DNA of 64,000 nt from Methyloversatilis discipulorum (GCF_000385375.1 NZ_ARVV01000001.1:2666001-2730000), one strand, 5' to 3'. Shown: positions 8,716 through 18,556, counted from the first letter of the stretch. Program-made: numbers and translations. Notes: generated by a model not told the origin, from the letters alone.

Positions 8716-10509
8716 TTACTTGTCGTCAACGCGCAGCACGGCGAGGAAGGCTTCCTGCGGAATTTCCACATTGCCCACCTGTTTCATGCGCTTCTTGCCG
8801 GCCTTCTGCTTTTCAAGCAGCTTCTTCTTCCGCGTGATGTCGCCGCCGTAGCACTTGGCCAGCACGTTCTTGCGCAGCGCCTTGATCGTTTCGCGCGCGA
8901 TGATGTGGGCGCCGATCGCCGCCTGCACCGGCACGTCGAACATCTGGCGCGGAATCAGTTCGCGCATCTTGGCCGCCACCTCGCGGCCACGGAACTGCGC
9001 GTTGGCGCGGTGCACGATGACCGACAGCGCATCGACCTTCTCGCCGGCCACCATCAGATCGAGCTTCACCACGTCGGCGGCGCGGTATTCCTTGAACTCG
9101 TAGTCGAGCGAGGCGTAGCCGCGTGACACCGACTTCAGCTTGTCGAAGAAGTCGAACACCACTTCGGCCATCGGCAGGTCATAGGTCAGCTGCACCTGGC
9201 GACCGTGGTAGAGCATGTTCACCTGCTGGCCACGCTTCTGCTCGCACAGCGTGATCACCGCACCCAGGTAATCCTGCGGCATGAAGATGACCGCCTTGAT
9301 GATGGGTTCGCGGATTTCGGCGACCTTGGACGTTTCCGGCAGCTTGGACGGGTTCTCGACCATGACGACGCTGCCGTCGTTCATCAGCACCTCGTACACC
9401 ACGGTCGGCGCCGTCGTGATCAGGTCCATGTCGAATTCACGCTCCAGCCGCTCCTGCACGATTTCCATGTGCAGCATGCCGAGGAAGCCGCAGCGGAAAC
9501 CGAAGCCCAGCGCCTGCGACACCTCCGGCTCGTACTGCAGCGAGGCGTCGTTCAGCTTGAGCTTTTCCAGCGACTCGCGCAACTGGTCGTACTCGCTGGC
9601 CTCGACCGGGTACAGACCGGCGAACACCTGCGGCTTGATTTCCTTGAAGCCGGGCAGCGGCGCGTCGGCGCGGCGGTCAGCCAGCGTGATGGTGTCGCCG
9701 ACCTTGGCGGCCTGCAGTTCCTTGATGCCGGAAATGATGAAGCCCACCTCGCCCGCCGACAGACTGGTCTTCTGCACCGATTTCGGCGTGAACACGCCGA
9801 CCTGGTCGCACTGGTACTGGGCACCGGTCGACATCAGCAGCATCCTGTCCTTGGGCTTCAGCGCGCCATCGACCACGCGCACGAGCATGACCACGCCGAC
9901 ATAATTGTCGAACCAGGAATCGATGATGAGCGCCTTCAGCGGCGCGTCCGGGTCGCCCTTGGGCGCCGGAATGCGCGCGATCACCGCTTCGAGGATGTCG
10001 TCGATGCCCATGCCGGTCTTGGCCGAACACGGAATGGCGTCGGTCGCGTCGATGCCGATCACGTCCTCGACTTCCTGTTTCGCGTTGTCCGGATCTGCCT
10101 GCGGCAGGTCCATCTTGTTCAGCACCGGCACCACCTCGACGCCGAGGTCGAGCGCGGTGTAGCAGTTGGCGACCGTCTGCGCCTCGACCCCCTGAGAGGC
10201 GTCGACCACCAGCAGCGCGCCTTCGCAGGCGGACAGCGAGCGGCTGACCTCGTAGGAAAAGTCGACGTGCCCCGGGGTATCGATCAGGTTCAGGTTGTAG
10301 ACCTGACCGTTCTTGGCCTTGTACGACAGCGCAGCAGTCTGCGCCTTGATGGTGATGCCGCGCTCGCGCTCCAGATCCATCGAGTCAAGCACCTGCGCCT
10401 CCATCTCGCGGTCGGACAGGCCGCCGCAGCGCTGGATCAGCCGGTCCGCCAGCGTGGACTTGCCGTGATCGATGTGGGCGATGATGGAAAAATTTCGGAT
10501 GTGCTGCAT
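8716..10509 (-). CDS. lepA: elongation factor 4 (back-translocating GTPase)
   Basis: This ribosome-associated GTPase is related to EF-G. The 597-residue protein starts [24 protein letters not shown] with the G1 loop at about residues 12-19. It has G2 RERGITI, G3 DTPGHVDF, G4 NKMD, and the LepA-specific C-terminal domain ending near [15 protein letters not shown]. Length and domains are those of the family. An intrinsic terminator lies between it and the upstream glutaredoxin-like gene, so it may have its own promoter within 10510-10556 or rely on readthrough. Confidence 0.97.
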   Translation of the reverse strand: MQHIRNFSIIAHIDHGKSTLADRLIQRCGGLSDREMEAQVLDSMDLERERGITIKAQTAALSYKAKNGQVYNLNLIDTPGHVDFSYEVSRSLSACEGALLVVDASQGVEAQTVANCYTALDLGVEVVPVLNKMDLPQADPDNAKQEVEDVIGIDATDAIPCSAKTGMGIDDILEAVIARIPAPKGDPDAPLKALIIDSWFDNYVGVVMLVRVVDGALKPKDRMLLMSTGAQYQCDQVGVFTPKSVQKTSLSAGEVGFIISGIKELQAAKVGDTITLADRRADAPLPGFKEIKPQVFAGLYPVEASEYDQLRESLEKLKLNDASLQYEPEVSQALGFGFRCGFLGMLHMEIVQERLEREFDMDLITTAPTVVYEVLMNDGSVVMVENPSKLPETSKVAEIREPIIKAVIFMPQDYLGAVITLCEQKRGQQVNMLYHGRQVQLTYDLPMAEVVFDFFDKLKSVSRGYASLDYEFKEYRAADVVKLDLMVAGEKVDALSVIVHRANAQFRGREVAAKMRELIPRQMFDVPVQAAIGAHIIARETIKALRKNVLAKCYGGDITRKKKLLEKQKAGKKRMKQVGNVEIPQEAFLAVLRVDDK

Positions 10510-10556
10510 CAGTCGAATGGAATCGGGAACGGAATCAAAAAAGGGCGGCGGAAAAC

Positions 10557-10582
10557 AAAAAAGGGCGCCGTGGCGGGCACCC
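10557..10582 (-). terminator. intrinsic terminator after the glutaredoxin-like gene
   Basis: Minus-strand reading gives GGGTGCC, a 6-base loop, GGCGCCC (one G-U pair) and then TTTTTT. It lies about 30 bases past the stop of the gene at 10612 and would end the rpoE-rse-degQ transcript before lepA. Confidence 0.65.
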
Positions 10583-10611
10583 CTGTGCGGTCAGCCGGAC
10601 CGGGCCTGCAG

Positions 10612-10869
10612 TCAAGCGCGCGATTCTAGCAGATAGGCCCGTACAGCCCCCTCGTCCAGCCGGTGCCGGCACAGTTCGCGATCGCCCGCACAGAGCACTG
10701 GAATGTGCTCGCCGTAGGCGTCCTCGAATTCCTCGTGCTCGTCGATATCGATTTCGCGCACGATTACGCCCTGACCGGCGATCAGCGGCTCAAGCGCCTC
10801 GATCAGTTCGTCGCAGAGGTGACACCAGCGCCGCAGGTACAGCGTCAGCTCGCGCTGCGTCCCGCTCAC
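10612..10869 (-). CDS. glutaredoxin-like (DUF836) thiol protein
   Basis: An 85-residue thioredoxin-fold protein of the DUF836/glutaredoxin-like type. The N-terminal beta strand LTLYLRRWCHLCDELIEAL carries a CxxC pair (Cys16, Cys19), and the HIPVLCAGD segment supplies the cis-Pro expected after the second helix. The start is a GTG that overlaps the degQ stop (GTGA), so translation is likely coupled; the longer open frame upstream is the degQ gene in another phase. The redox partner is not evident. A small thiol protein directly after a periplasmic protease gene is a conserved betaproteobacterial neighbourhood, but no specific substrate can be inferred. Confidence 0.8.
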   Translation of the reverse strand: MSGTQRELTLYLRRWCHLCDELIEALEPLIAGQGVIVREIDIDEHEEFEDAYGEHIPVLCAGDRELCRHRLDEGAVRAYLLESRA

Positions 10870-12308
10870 TTGCCGTCGCCCTGCCCGTTCGGCGCGCGCA
10901 GCGTCAGGAAGGTCTGGCTGTCGCCGCGGCGCACCAGCACCGTCAGCCCGACCTTGGGTTCGATGCTGGAGAGGATCTTGTTGAACTGCTCCAGCGTGCC
11001 GACCGGCGTCTGCTTGCCGCGCGCGATCACCGCCAGGATGATGTCGCCGGCGCGCAGGTCGGAACGCTGGTTGCCAGCGACCTCCTCGACCTTCAGCCCG
11101 CCCTCGACCTTCAGTTCCCGCTTCTGCTGCGGCGTCAGCTCGGACAGCACCAGGCCGAGCCGATTGGGAGCAGGCGCTGCCTCGGGTGCTGCGCCCCGGC
11201 GTGCCTTGCGCGGGTCGATACGTTCGTCGCTCAGTTCGGCCACGGTGACGCGGATGTCGCGCGTCGCACCATTGCGCCAGATCTGCGCCACCGACGCCGT
11301 ACCCGGCTTCGTCCCGCCCACCAGCCGCGGCAGATCGCCCGACTTCTCGACCTGCTTGCCGTCGAAACGCAGGATCACGTCGCCCGGTTCGATACCCGCC
11401 TTCTCTGCCGGGCCGCGCGGCTCGACCGAACTGACCAGCGCACCTTCGGCGTTCGGCAGGCCGAAGGAGTCGGCCAGTTCCTTCGTCACCTCCTGGATGA
11501 CCACGCCGATGCGCCCGCGCTGTACCCGGCCGGTGGCGCGCAGTTGCGACTGCACATCCATCGCGACATCGATAGGGATGGCGAAGGACAGGCCCATGAA
11601 ACCGCCGTTGCGGCTGTAGATCTGCGAATTGATGCCCACCACCTCGCCGCGCAGATTGAACAGCGGCCCACCCGAATTCCCGGGGTTGATGGCGACGTCG
11701 GTCTGGATGAACGGAACGAAGTTCTCCTGCGGCAGCGAGCGGCCCTTGGCGGACACGATGCCGGCCGTGACCGAACTTTCGAAACCGAAGGGCGAACCGA
11801 TGGCAACGACCCACTCGCCCACCTTGAGCTTGCTGGCGTCACCGAAACGGACGACCGGCAGGCCGGAGGCGTCGATCTTGAGCACGGCGACGTCGGTGCG
11901 CTTGTCGGCACCGATCACGCGGGCCCTGAACTCGCGCTTGTCCGACAGGCGTACGGTGATCTCGTCGGCTTCATCGACCACGTGAGCATTGGTCATCAGG
12001 TAGCCGTCGGCCGAAATGATGAAACCGGAACCGAGCGATCGGGCATCCTGCGCGCCCGGTACGCCCGGCTGCTGCGGAATGAAGCGGCGAAAGAAATCGA
12101 ACATCGGGTCGTCTTCGTCCAGACCCGGCGGAAGCTGCGACATCGCCCGCGTACTGACCTTCTGCGTCGTGCTGATGTTGACCACCGCCCGCCCCTGCTG
12201 CTCGACCAGCTGAGAAAAATCGGGCAGTTCGCGCTGCGCGCTGGCCGGGGGAACGAGGGCAAACAGGCAACTCAGGCTGAACACCGCAGCCGCAAACAGG
12301 GATTTCAT
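10866..12308 (-). CDS. periplasmic serine endoprotease, DegP/DegQ/MucD type
   Basis: A periplasmic quality-control protease of the HtrA family. The 480-residue protein has a signal peptide (cleavage near Ala24), a trypsin-like domain with His109 (TNAH), Asp139 (KRTDVAVLK) and Ser212 (NPGNSGGP), followed by two PDZ domains (from about residue 270 and 385). It is the last stress gene of the rpoE-rseA-rseB-rseC-degQ operon, the layout of algU-mucABCD in Pseudomonas. I therefore expect sigma-E control. Whether it is best called degP, degQ or mucD cannot be settled from sequence alone. Confidence 0.93.
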   Translation of the reverse strand: MKSLFAAAVFSLSCLFALVPPASAQRELPDFSQLVEQQGRAVVNISTTQKVSTRAMSQLPPGLDEDDPMFDFFRRFIPQQPGVPGAQDARSLGSGFIISADGYLMTNAHVVDEADEITVRLSDKREFRARVIGADKRTDVAVLKIDASGLPVVRFGDASKLKVGEWVVAIGSPFGFESSVTAGIVSAKGRSLPQENFVPFIQTDVAINPGNSGGPLFNLRGEVVGINSQIYSRNGGFMGLSFAIPIDVAMDVQSQLRATGRVQRGRIGVVIQEVTKELADSFGLPNAEGALVSSVEPRGPAEKAGIEPGDVILRFDGKQVEKSGDLPRLVGGTKPGTASVAQIWRNGATRDIRVTVAELSDERIDPRKARRGAAPEAAPAPNRLGLVLSELTPQQKRELKVEGGLKVEEVAGNQRSDLRAGDIILAVIARGKQTPVGTLEQFNKILSSIEPKVGLTVLVRRGDSQTFLTLRAPNGQGDGK

Positions 12309-12733
12309 GATCTGGGCGAAAGGTCGCGACCGGAAAGGATGCGTACGGAAGGAATGAGCGTGCTGCGCGAGCGACTGCCGCGCAGCCAGAGCGCTGCCGC
12401 GATCAGACCGACTAGGGCCCCTGCGGCCACGGAGAGGTCAGAATCGCCGGCGAGCAGCATGGCCAGTGCAACGCCCACGAACAGCGCGAGCAGCGCCACG
12501 CCGTAGGTCAGCAGCGCGGCGATCAGCGGCGCCCGCTGCGATACGACGACATCGACACGTTCGCCGGGCAACACGGCAACGTCGACGGGTATGACGTAGG
12601 TCGCCGCCGCTGATTCACAGGCCCGACCGCAGCCACCGCTTTCGGCACATCGACCACAACCGCTCTGGCGCTCGACATCGACCCAGGCGAAACCATCGGC
12701 GACGCGGCGGACCTGGCCCGAACGGACGTTCAT
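12305..12733 (-). CDS. rseC: RseC/MucC-type sigma-E modulator
   Basis: A small inner-membrane protein of the SoxR-reducing/RseC family. The 142-residue sequence has a Cys-rich N-terminal cluster (SGCGRCAESGGCGRAC, about residues 24-39) that could bind a metal or Fe-S cluster, and two hydrophobic helices (about 70-92 and 99-117). The ATG shares one base with the rseB stop (TGATG), and its own stop overlaps degQ by four bases. Position between rseB and the protease gene supports the name; the biochemical role in this organism is not shown. Confidence 0.85.
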   Translation of the reverse strand: MNVRSGQVRRVADGFAWVDVERQSGCGRCAESGGCGRACESAAATYVIPVDVAVLPGERVDVVVSQRAPLIAALLTYGVALLALFVGVALAMLLAGDSDLSVAAGALVGLIAAALWLRGSRSRSTLIPSVRILSGRDLSPRS

Positions 12734-13701
12734 CAACGCTTCTGTCCCACCGCGTCCGCCATGCGCTGCAGACTGTGCGGCGGCACTTCGCCGAGCGCGG
12801 TGATGACGTAGCCCGCCAGCCGTCGCTTGTAGACGTTCACCGCGCCATGTTTCATCGGCCCGACGACGTTTCCGTCCTCCTTGCGGTAGGGCTCGATGAA
12901 TACCGAAATTGCGGCGAGGCCGTCGGAAAACACCATATGGACCATGTCGGGGCGGTCCGGACCGAGCGACCGCTTCATGCCGGCGATCTGACGGAAGCCC
13001 GGCACGTCGCCGTTCAACGTCCAGCCGAGATCGGCATTCTGGGCCTGGGTCGAATTCGCCGTATGTACCTTCCAGCCGGACGACGAGGCGGCCAACCTGG
13101 ACTGCACGTCCTCACGCGTCAGCGCCGGACCGAGCTGCAGCTGGGCGAAGGCGAACTGTTCTATCGGCTCGCTGCGCTCATTCACCATGCGTGCCTTCAG
13201 CAGCAGACCGGTCTGTGCCTCGATCCAGAACATGTGACCGTAACGGTAACCGTCCTTCGGTTCGAGCAGCACGGACTGAGTATCGAAACCCGCGACGCGG
13301 CCGGGCGGGCCTTTGCGAACCGTGTAGTAATCGCTGAGCGCACCGACCGATTCCGGCAACAGCGACGGGAAGGTCTTCCGCGCCCCACGCCGGTCTTCGA
13401 TGATGATCTTTTCCTTCGGCAGGTAGCAACGCACCTCGTCATTGACGCGGATGACCTCGCGCGGGCTGCCGTCGAGCACTTCCAGCCGTTCGACCGAATT
13501 GCCGTCGGTGTCGACGTAGTGCGCGACACGCGAGGTTTCGACGTTCGAACCGCTCTGATAGACGAAGGTACCGATGTAGGAAGTGCGCTGCGAGGCGCTC
13601 ACCGCTCGCCCGAGGAGGGACAGCGCTTCAGGCTGCCCCTGGGCCAGCGCGCCCTGCGCAAACAGCAGGGACGCAAACAGCCAGACTGCCCGCACGATCA
13701 T
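12733..13701 (-). CDS. rseB: periplasmic sigma-E regulator RseB/MucB
   Basis: RseB binds the periplasmic domain of the anti-sigma factor RseA and shields it from DegS cleavage until envelope stress signals arrive. The 322-residue protein has a signal peptide (LFASLLFAQGALAQ), the large MucB/RseB N-terminal domain with YIGTFVYQSG and a HMFWIEAQTGLLLK strand, and the smaller C-terminal domain. The start overlaps the rseA stop by four bases. Length matches the family. Confidence 0.93.
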   Translation of the reverse strand: MIVRAVWLFASLLFAQGALAQGQPEALSLLGRAVSASQRTSYIGTFVYQSGSNVETSRVAHYVDTDGNSVERLEVLDGSPREVIRVNDEVRCYLPKEKIIIEDRRGARKTFPSLLPESVGALSDYYTVRKGPPGRVAGFDTQSVLLEPKDGYRYGHMFWIEAQTGLLLKARMVNERSEPIEQFAFAQLQLGPALTREDVQSRLAASSSGWKVHTANSTQAQNADLGWTLNGDVPGFRQIAGMKRSLGPDRPDMVHMVFSDGLAAISVFIEPYRKEDGNVVGPMKHGAVNVYKRRLAGYVITALGEVPPHSLQRMADAVGQKR

Positions 13702-14204
13702 CGACGGTCGTCGGTCTGCGGATCCGAAACGCCGCGCGCGTAGAGCGCGACGCCCTGCATGCTGCCGGTCGGCGAGTAACCCTGATGCGCGACCAGATAG
13801 GCGCGAAGGGGGGATTCGGTCTGTGCAAGCTGCACCGGCACGACCACCGGAGCAACCGCCAGTTGCGGCTGCACGTCAGGAGCGGACATGAAGTCGAGGC
13901 CCAGCCAAGACACCAGCGCGACACCGGCAACGGCCGCCGCCGCGGGCATCCACAGCCGCTTCGCTTCGGGCTGCACGCGGAAGGCAACCGGCGCGAGCAC
14001 CGTAGGCTCGTCATCGAGCCTGCTCATGACCGAAGCCGTGAAGCGCGCATCGAAACCAGTGTCGCCGCGCAGCACATCACCGATCATCACCTGTAATGCA
14101 AACTCATCGCGCAGATCGCCGTCCGCGTGCAGGCGATCCAGCACCTGCTGCGACGTGCGCTCATCGAGCTCGTCATCGATGAATGCGCTCAGATTCTCTT
14201 TCAT
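13698..14204 (-). CDS. rseA: anti-sigma-E factor RseA
   Basis: A membrane-spanning inhibitor of sigma-E. The 168-residue protein begins MKENLSAFIDDELDE, the typical cytoplasmic sigma-binding domain. It has one transmembrane helix (about residues 91-108) and a periplasmic tail that would be bound by RseB. The ATG at 14204 is the conserved start; the open frame extends upstream into rpoE in another phase. It lies five bases after the rpoE stop. Confidence 0.92.
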   Translation of the reverse strand: MKENLSAFIDDELDERTSQQVLDRLHADGDLRDEFALQVMIGDVLRGDTGFDARFTASVMSRLDDEPTVLAPVAFRVQPEAKRLWMPAAAAVAGVALVSWLGLDFMSAPDVQPQLAVAPVVVPVQLAQTESPLRAYLVAHQGYSPTGSMQGVALYARGVSDPQTDDRR

Positions 14205-14209
14205 GCCTG

Positions 14210-14809
14210 TTACCACCTCTTGTCGGGAGCCGTGTCGAGCAGCGGCCGCAGCTTCTCGGCGATCGCCTCCCGGGCACGGAAAATGCGCGAACGCACCGTC
14301 CCGATCGGACAATCCATCACTGTCGCAATCTCCTCGTAGGCCATGCCTTCGAGTTCGCGCAACATGATGGCTGTGCGCAGTTCTTCGGGCAGTGCTTCCA
14401 TTGCGGAGGTCACCGTCTGTCCGATCTGCTTGGTCAGCAGCAGCCGCTCGGGGGTGTTGATGTCCCGGAGGTTGTCGCTGTCGTCAAAGTTTTCCGCCTC
14501 TTCGGAATCGAACTCCGTGCTGGTCGGAGCTCTGCGCCCCTGCGACACAAGGTAGTTCTTCGCCGTATTGACGCCTATCCTGTACAGCCACGTGTAAAAC
14601 GCGCTTTCACCGCGGAACGAGGGCAGCGCACGGTAAGCCTTGATGAAGGCCTCCTGTGCGACGTCCTCTACCTCGGCCGGGTCGCGTATCAGGCGCGACA
14701 GCAGCCGTCCGAGCTTGCGCTGATACTTGCTGACCAACAGACCGAAGGCCTGCTTGTCGCCGCGCTGCGCACGCTCGACAAGCAGCTGATCAACCTCTCG
14801 CTCGCTCAT
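14210..14809 (-). CDS. rpoE: RNA polymerase sigma-E factor (RpoE/AlgU)
   Basis: An extracytoplasmic-function sigma factor for envelope stress. The 199-residue protein has region 2 (AFGLLVSKYQRKLGRLLSRL through EAFIKAYRALPSFRGES) and region 4 with the helix-turn-helix YEEIATVMDCPIGTVRSRIFRAR. The true start is MSEREVDQLLVER; the open frame continues upstream for over 170 codons into non-conserved sequence that includes the promoter region. A sigma-E-type promoter about 125 bases upstream indicates autoregulation. It is followed by rseA, rseB, rseC and a degQ-type gene. Confidence 0.96.
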   Translation of the reverse strand: MSEREVDQLLVERAQRGDKQAFGLLVSKYQRKLGRLLSRLIRDPAEVEDVAQEAFIKAYRALPSFRGESAFYTWLYRIGVNTAKNYLVSQGRRAPTSTEFDSEEAENFDDSDNLRDINTPERLLLTKQIGQTVTSAMEALPEELRTAIMLRELEGMAYEEIATVMDCPIGTVRSRIFRAREAIAEKLRPLLDTAPDKRW

Positions 14810-14932
14810 CTGGGCCGATGTTGTGCCACCCGGGTCTTTCACCGGCGCGGGTTTTGAACTGGCGCGCAGTATATCCGAGCGCGCAGGCCTGGGTACCACT
14901 TGGAGGGGGTGTAGTGTCGCGTCCATGCCTGC

Positions 14933-14959
14933 ACAGACCGGGGGCTTCCGACAAAGTTC
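14933..14959 (-). promoter_or_regulatory. sigma-E-type promoter upstream of rpoE
   Basis: The minus strand reads GAACTT (14959-14954), a 16-base spacer, then TCTGT (14937-14933). This matches the classical sigma-E pattern GAACTT-N16-TCTGA except for the last base. The predicted start is about 115 bases upstream of the rpoE ATG, in the rpoE-nadB divergent region. It was found by eye and not by a matrix scan. Confidence 0.65.
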
Positions 14960-15041
14960 ATTGCGACCAACGCGCCCGCGGCCGGCATCCTCTCGCTGCG
15001 CTGCGATATAGTGCAGCCCTCCCATTGAACTGCTGATCGCC

Positions 15042-16658
15042 GTGCAGACATTCGACGTGCTGGTACTCGGAAGCGGCCTGGCCGGACAGGCGCTCGCTTT
15101 GCGACTGGCGGAAGCCGGTCGCCAGGTCGCGCTGGTCACCAAGCAGAAGCTGGAGGATTCGGCGTCCAGCTGGGCCCAGGGTGGCGTCGCTGCCGTGCTC
15201 GACAGCGAGGATTCGGTCGAGGCGCATCTGCGCGACACGCTGGTCGCCGGTGCAGGACTGTGCGACCCGGAGGCCAGCCGCTTTGTGGTCGAGAACGGCC
15301 GTCGGGCGATCGAGTGGCTGATCGGCCGCGGCGTCCCCTTCACGCGCGACGACCAGACCTCGCTCGGTTACCACCTGACTCGCGAGGGCGGCCACAGCCA
15401 CCGCCGCATCGTGCATGTGGCCGACGCGACCGGCTCGGCCATCCAGATGACGCTGACCGGTCAGGTCAAGGCACACCCGAACATCCATATCTTCGAACGC
15501 CATCTGGCGGTCGATCTGATCGTCGGCTGGAAGATCGGTCGCCCCGAACTGGGCTGCGCCGGCGCCTACGTCCTCGATATCGAGAACGACCGCGTCGACA
15601 CCTTTGCGGCGCCCGTGGTCGTGCTGGCAACCGGCGGTGCCGGCAAGGTCTATCTGTACACGACCAATCCGGATACCGCGACCGGCGACGGCATCGCGAT
15701 GGCCTGGCGTGCCGGTTGCCGGGTCGGAAACATGGAGTTCATCCAGTTTCATCCGACCTGCCTCTACCATCCGCACGCCAAGTCCTTCCTGATCACCGAG
15801 GCGATGCGTGGCGAGGGCGGCCTGCTGCGGCTGCCCGACGGCGAACGCTTCATGCCGGCGCACGACGAGCGCGCCGAACTGGCGCCGCGCGACGTCGTGG
15901 CACGGGCGATCGACTACGAAATGAAGAAGCGCGGTCTCGACTGCGTCTATCTCGACGTGTCGCACAAGCCGGCCGACTTCCTGATCAGCCATTTCCCGAA
16001 CATCCACGCCCGCTGCCTCGAACTCGGCATAGACATCACGCGGCAGCCGATTCCGGTGGTGCCGGCGGCGCATTACACCTGCGGCGGCGTCAAGGTAGAC
16101 CAGCGTGCGCACACCGATGTCGACGGCCTGTACGCGATCGGCGAGACCAGCTATACCGGCCTGCACGGCGCCAACCGGCTGGCCAGCAACTCACTGCTGG
16201 AATGCCTTGTCTATGCGGAGTCTGCGGCACAGGACATTCTCGCCCGCCCCGGCTCTTCCCTGCCCGACCTGCCGGCCTGGGACGAAAGCCGCGTGACCGA
16301 CGCCGACGAAGAGGTGGTGATCGCGCACAACTGGGACGAGCTGCGCCGCTTCATGTGGGACTACGTGGGCATCGTGCGCACCAACAAGCGCCTCGAACGC
16401 GCACTGCACCGCATCCGCCTGCTGGAACGCGAGATCGACGAGTACTACGCGCACTTCCGCATCAGCAATGACCTGATCGAATTGCGCAATCTGGTCATGA
16501 CCGCCCACCTCATCGTGCGCAGCGCGATGCAGCGGCACGAGAGCCGCGGCCTGCATTTCAGTCGTGACTACCCCGATACCAGCGACGCAGCCAGCCCGAC
16601 CATCCTGCGTCCGCGTCGCTCGCGTCAGCCTGAAGAACAGCACGCAACCACAGTCTGA
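15042..16658 (+). CDS. nadB: L-aspartate oxidase
   Basis: This flavoenzyme converts aspartate to iminoaspartate, the first step of de novo NAD synthesis. The 538-residue protein has the N-terminal FAD dinucleotide fold ([19 protein letters not shown]), the [11 protein letters not shown] motif, the substrate-binding [13 protein letters not shown] segment, and the C-terminal helical domain. The start is GTG, the only start close to the conserved N-terminus, with a weak ribosome-binding site. It is divergent from rpoE, an arrangement also seen in enterobacteria. Its last 100 bases overlap the convergent YgfX-like gene. Confidence 0.95.
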   Translation: MQTFDVLVLGSGLAGQALALRLAEAGRQVALVTKQKLEDSASSWAQGGVAAVLDSEDSVEAHLRDTLVAGAGLCDPEASRFVVENGRRAIEWLIGRGVPFTRDDQTSLGYHLTREGGHSHRRIVHVADATGSAIQMTLTGQVKAHPNIHIFERHLAVDLIVGWKIGRPELGCAGAYVLDIENDRVDTFAAPVVVLATGGAGKVYLYTTNPDTATGDGIAMAWRAGCRVGNMEFIQFHPTCLYHPHAKSFLITEAMRGEGGLLRLPDGERFMPAHDERAELAPRDVVARAIDYEMKKRGLDCVYLDVSHKPADFLISHFPNIHARCLELGIDITRQPIPVVPAAHYTCGGVKVDQRAHTDVDGLYAIGETSYTGLHGANRLASNSLLECLVYAESAAQDILARPGSSLPDLPAWDESRVTDADEEVVIAHNWDELRRFMWDYVGIVRTNKRLERALHRIRLLEREIDEYYAHFRISNDLIELRNLVMTAHLIVRSAMQRHESRGLHFSRDYPDTSDAASPTILRPRRSRQPEEQHATTV

Positions 16659-17004
16659 AACGTCGGTAGTCGTCGACGCTGTCGAACTGGTCCGCAAACA
16701 GCAGCAGGTGCTGTCGACCGCCCTCGCCGTCCAGCGTGACCGAAGTCCATGCACGCCCCATTCTCGCGGCGCAGGGGCGGCCGCTCAGCGCCTCGCCGAC
16801 GGACTGCACGCAAGCGAGGGATACGCCATCCTCGCTCGCCAGCCCGCACAGGCGCCCCGCTCGCACGCGCGCCGCTACGGTCAGCAGCAGCGAGAGCGCA
16901 CAGAGCGCGATGGCGAGAGGGCCCAGCAATACCGACGCGACCACAGCGGCAAGCGAGGCGAAAAAAAGGGCCACGTCGCGAAGACGTGACCCTTTCAGAT
17001 GCAT
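16558..17004 (-). CDS. YgfX-like small membrane protein
   Basis: A 148-residue protein with two adjacent hydrophobic helices near the N-terminus (about residues 9-42) and a soluble C-terminal part containing [23 protein letters not shown]. This resembles the terminal segment of YgfX/CptA-type proteins, which in gammaproteobacteria are proposed inner-membrane toxins or division inhibitors. I used the ATG at 17004; a TTG at 17037 is also possible. The gene overlaps the 3' end of nadB by about 100 bases. Its first codons contain a strong transcription terminator, so expression from the fabF transcript would be limited. The family call is tentative; no antitoxin partner is visible. Confidence 0.55.
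   Translation of the reverse strand: MHLKGSRLRDVALFFASLAAVVASVLLGPLAIALCALSLLLTVAARVRAGRLCGLASEDGVSLACVQSVGEALSGRPCAARMGRAWTSVTLDGEGGRQHLLLFADQFDSVDDYRRFRLWLRAVLQADASDADAGWSGWLRRWYRGSHD
16961..16995 (-). terminator. intrinsic terminator after fabF, inside the YgfX-like reading frame
   Basis: On the minus strand a 13-bp stem (AAAGGGUCACGUC paired with GACGUGGCCCUUU, one U-G pair) with a 5-base loop is followed by an unbroken U7 tract. It begins 53 bases past the fabF stop and overlaps codons about 4-15 of the downstream small gene. Confidence 0.75.
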
Positions 17005-17047
17005 CTGCCGGAAGCCCTGAAGCCGCTCGCGGTTCAAGGCCGGTCGC

Positions 17048-18286
17048 TCACATGCGACGGAAGACCAGCGTCGCGTTCGTGCCGCCGAAACCGAAGGAAT
17101 TCGACAGCGCGGAACGGATGTTGATCTCGCGCGGCACCAGCGGCACGTAATCGAGATCGCAGGCCGGATCCTGGTCGCGCAGATTGGCGGTCGGCGGCGC
17201 GATCTGCTTGTGGATCGCCATCACCGTCACCACCGCCTCGATACCCGCGGCCGCGCCCAGTGCGTGGCCAGTCATGGACTTGGTCGAGCTGACGCACAGC
17301 GTTTTCGCGTGCTCACCGAAACAGCGCTTGATCGCCACCGTCTCGGCGATGTCGCCCAGCGGCGTGGAGGTGCCGTGAGCGTTGATGTAATCGACCTCAT
17401 CCAGCGCCACACCGCCGTTGCGCAGCGCATTCGCCATGCTGCGCGATGCGCCTTCACCGTCCTCGCAGGGCGCAGTGATGTGATGCGCGTCGGCACTCAT
17501 GCCGTAGCCCGCGAGTTCGCAGTAGATGCGGGCGCCGCGTGCCTTCGCATGCTCGTACTCTTCCAGCACCAGCACGCCGGCACCTTCGCCCAGCACGAAG
17601 CCGTCACGACCGCTGTCCCACGGACGGCTGGCGGTCTCCGGATCATCGTTACGACCCGACAGCGCCTTGGCAGCCGCGAAGCCGGCCACGCCCAGCGGGC
17701 ACATCGTCGATTCGGCACCACCGGCAATCATCACGTCGGCGTCGCCGTACTCGATCAGGCGCATCGCTTCGCCAATCGAGTGGTTGGCCGTAGCGCAGGC
17801 ACTGACGGTCGCAAAGTTCGGGCCTTTGAAACCGTAGTTGATCGCCACGATGCCGGAGATCATGTTGATGATCGAGCCCGGCACGAAGAACGGCGACACC
17901 TTGCGCACGCCGCCTGCCAGCATGGCGTTGTGCGTTTCCTCGATCATTGGCAGACCGCCGATGCCCGAGCCGACGCAGACGCCGATGCGTTCGGCGTTGG
18001 CCGGATTCGCCTCGAGTCCGGCGTCGCGGATGGCATCCATCGAGGCAGCGATGCCGAAATGGATGAAGGTGTCGAAACGCCGTGCCTCTTTCGGAGACAG
18101 GTAGTTGGCGACGTCGAAATCGCGCACTTCGCCCGCGATCTGGACAGGCAGGTCGGACGGATCGAAACGCGTGATGCGACGGATCCCCGACTTCGCCGCC
18201 AGGATATTCTCCCAGGCTTGTCCGACCGTGTTCCCGACCGGGGAAATGATGCCCAGGCCGGTGACAACTATTCTTTTACGTGCCAA
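17048..18286 (-). CDS. fabF: beta-ketoacyl-ACP synthase II
   Basis: The elongating condensing enzyme of type II fatty-acid synthesis, adding two-carbon units from malonyl-ACP. The 412-residue thiolase-fold protein has the Cys-His-His triad: Cys164 in VSACATANHS, and the His residues in NAHGTSTPLGD and KSMTGHALGAAAG. The start is TTG with GGAG seven bases upstream, giving MARKRIVVTGLG, the expected N-terminus. It lies 24 bases after acpP. The operon probably ends at the terminator at 16961-16995. Confidence 0.96.
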   Translation of the reverse strand: MARKRIVVTGLGIISPVGNTVGQAWENILAAKSGIRRITRFDPSDLPVQIAGEVRDFDVANYLSPKEARRFDTFIHFGIAASMDAIRDAGLEANPANAERIGVCVGSGIGGLPMIEETHNAMLAGGVRKVSPFFVPGSIINMISGIVAINYGFKGPNFATVSACATANHSIGEAMRLIEYGDADVMIAGGAESTMCPLGVAGFAAAKALSGRNDDPETASRPWDSGRDGFVLGEGAGVLVLEEYEHAKARGARIYCELAGYGMSADAHHITAPCEDGEGASRSMANALRNGGVALDEVDYINAHGTSTPLGDIAETVAIKRCFGEHAKTLCVSSTKSMTGHALGAAAGIEAVVTVMAIHKQIAPPTANLRDQDPACDLDYVPLVPREINIRSALSNSFGFGGTNATLVFRRM

Positions 18287-18310
18287 AACGTACTCCGCTC
18301 GATGAAACGA

Positions 18311-18556
18311 TCAGGCCTTGCTGGCCAGATGACGGTTCACGTAATCGATGGCCTGCTGCACCGAGGTGATCTTCTCGGCTTCTTCGTCGGGGATTTCGCA
18401 TTCGAACTCTTCTTCGAGCGCCATGACCAGTTCAACCGTATCGAGCGAGTCAGCGCCCAGATCGTCCACGAAGGACGATTCGTTCTTGATCTCGGCTTCG
18501 TTGACGCCCAGTTGTTCGGCAACGATCTTCTTGACGCGTTGTTCGATGTTTTCCAT
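18311..18556 (-). CDS. acpP: acyl carrier protein
   Basis: Carrier of the growing acyl chain. The 81-residue acidic protein has the phosphopantetheine attachment motif [10 protein letters not shown] with Ser37. The ribosome-binding site GGGAAGGAG is strong, as expected for a very abundant protein. It is modified by the acpS product encoded at 3921-4310. A 136-base gap to fabG and an extended -10 box suggest an additional promoter of its own. Confidence 0.98.
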   Translation of the reverse strand: MENIEQRVKKIVAEQLGVNEAEIKNESSFVDDLGADSLDTVELVMALEEEFECEIPDEEAEKITSVQQAIDYVNRHLASKA

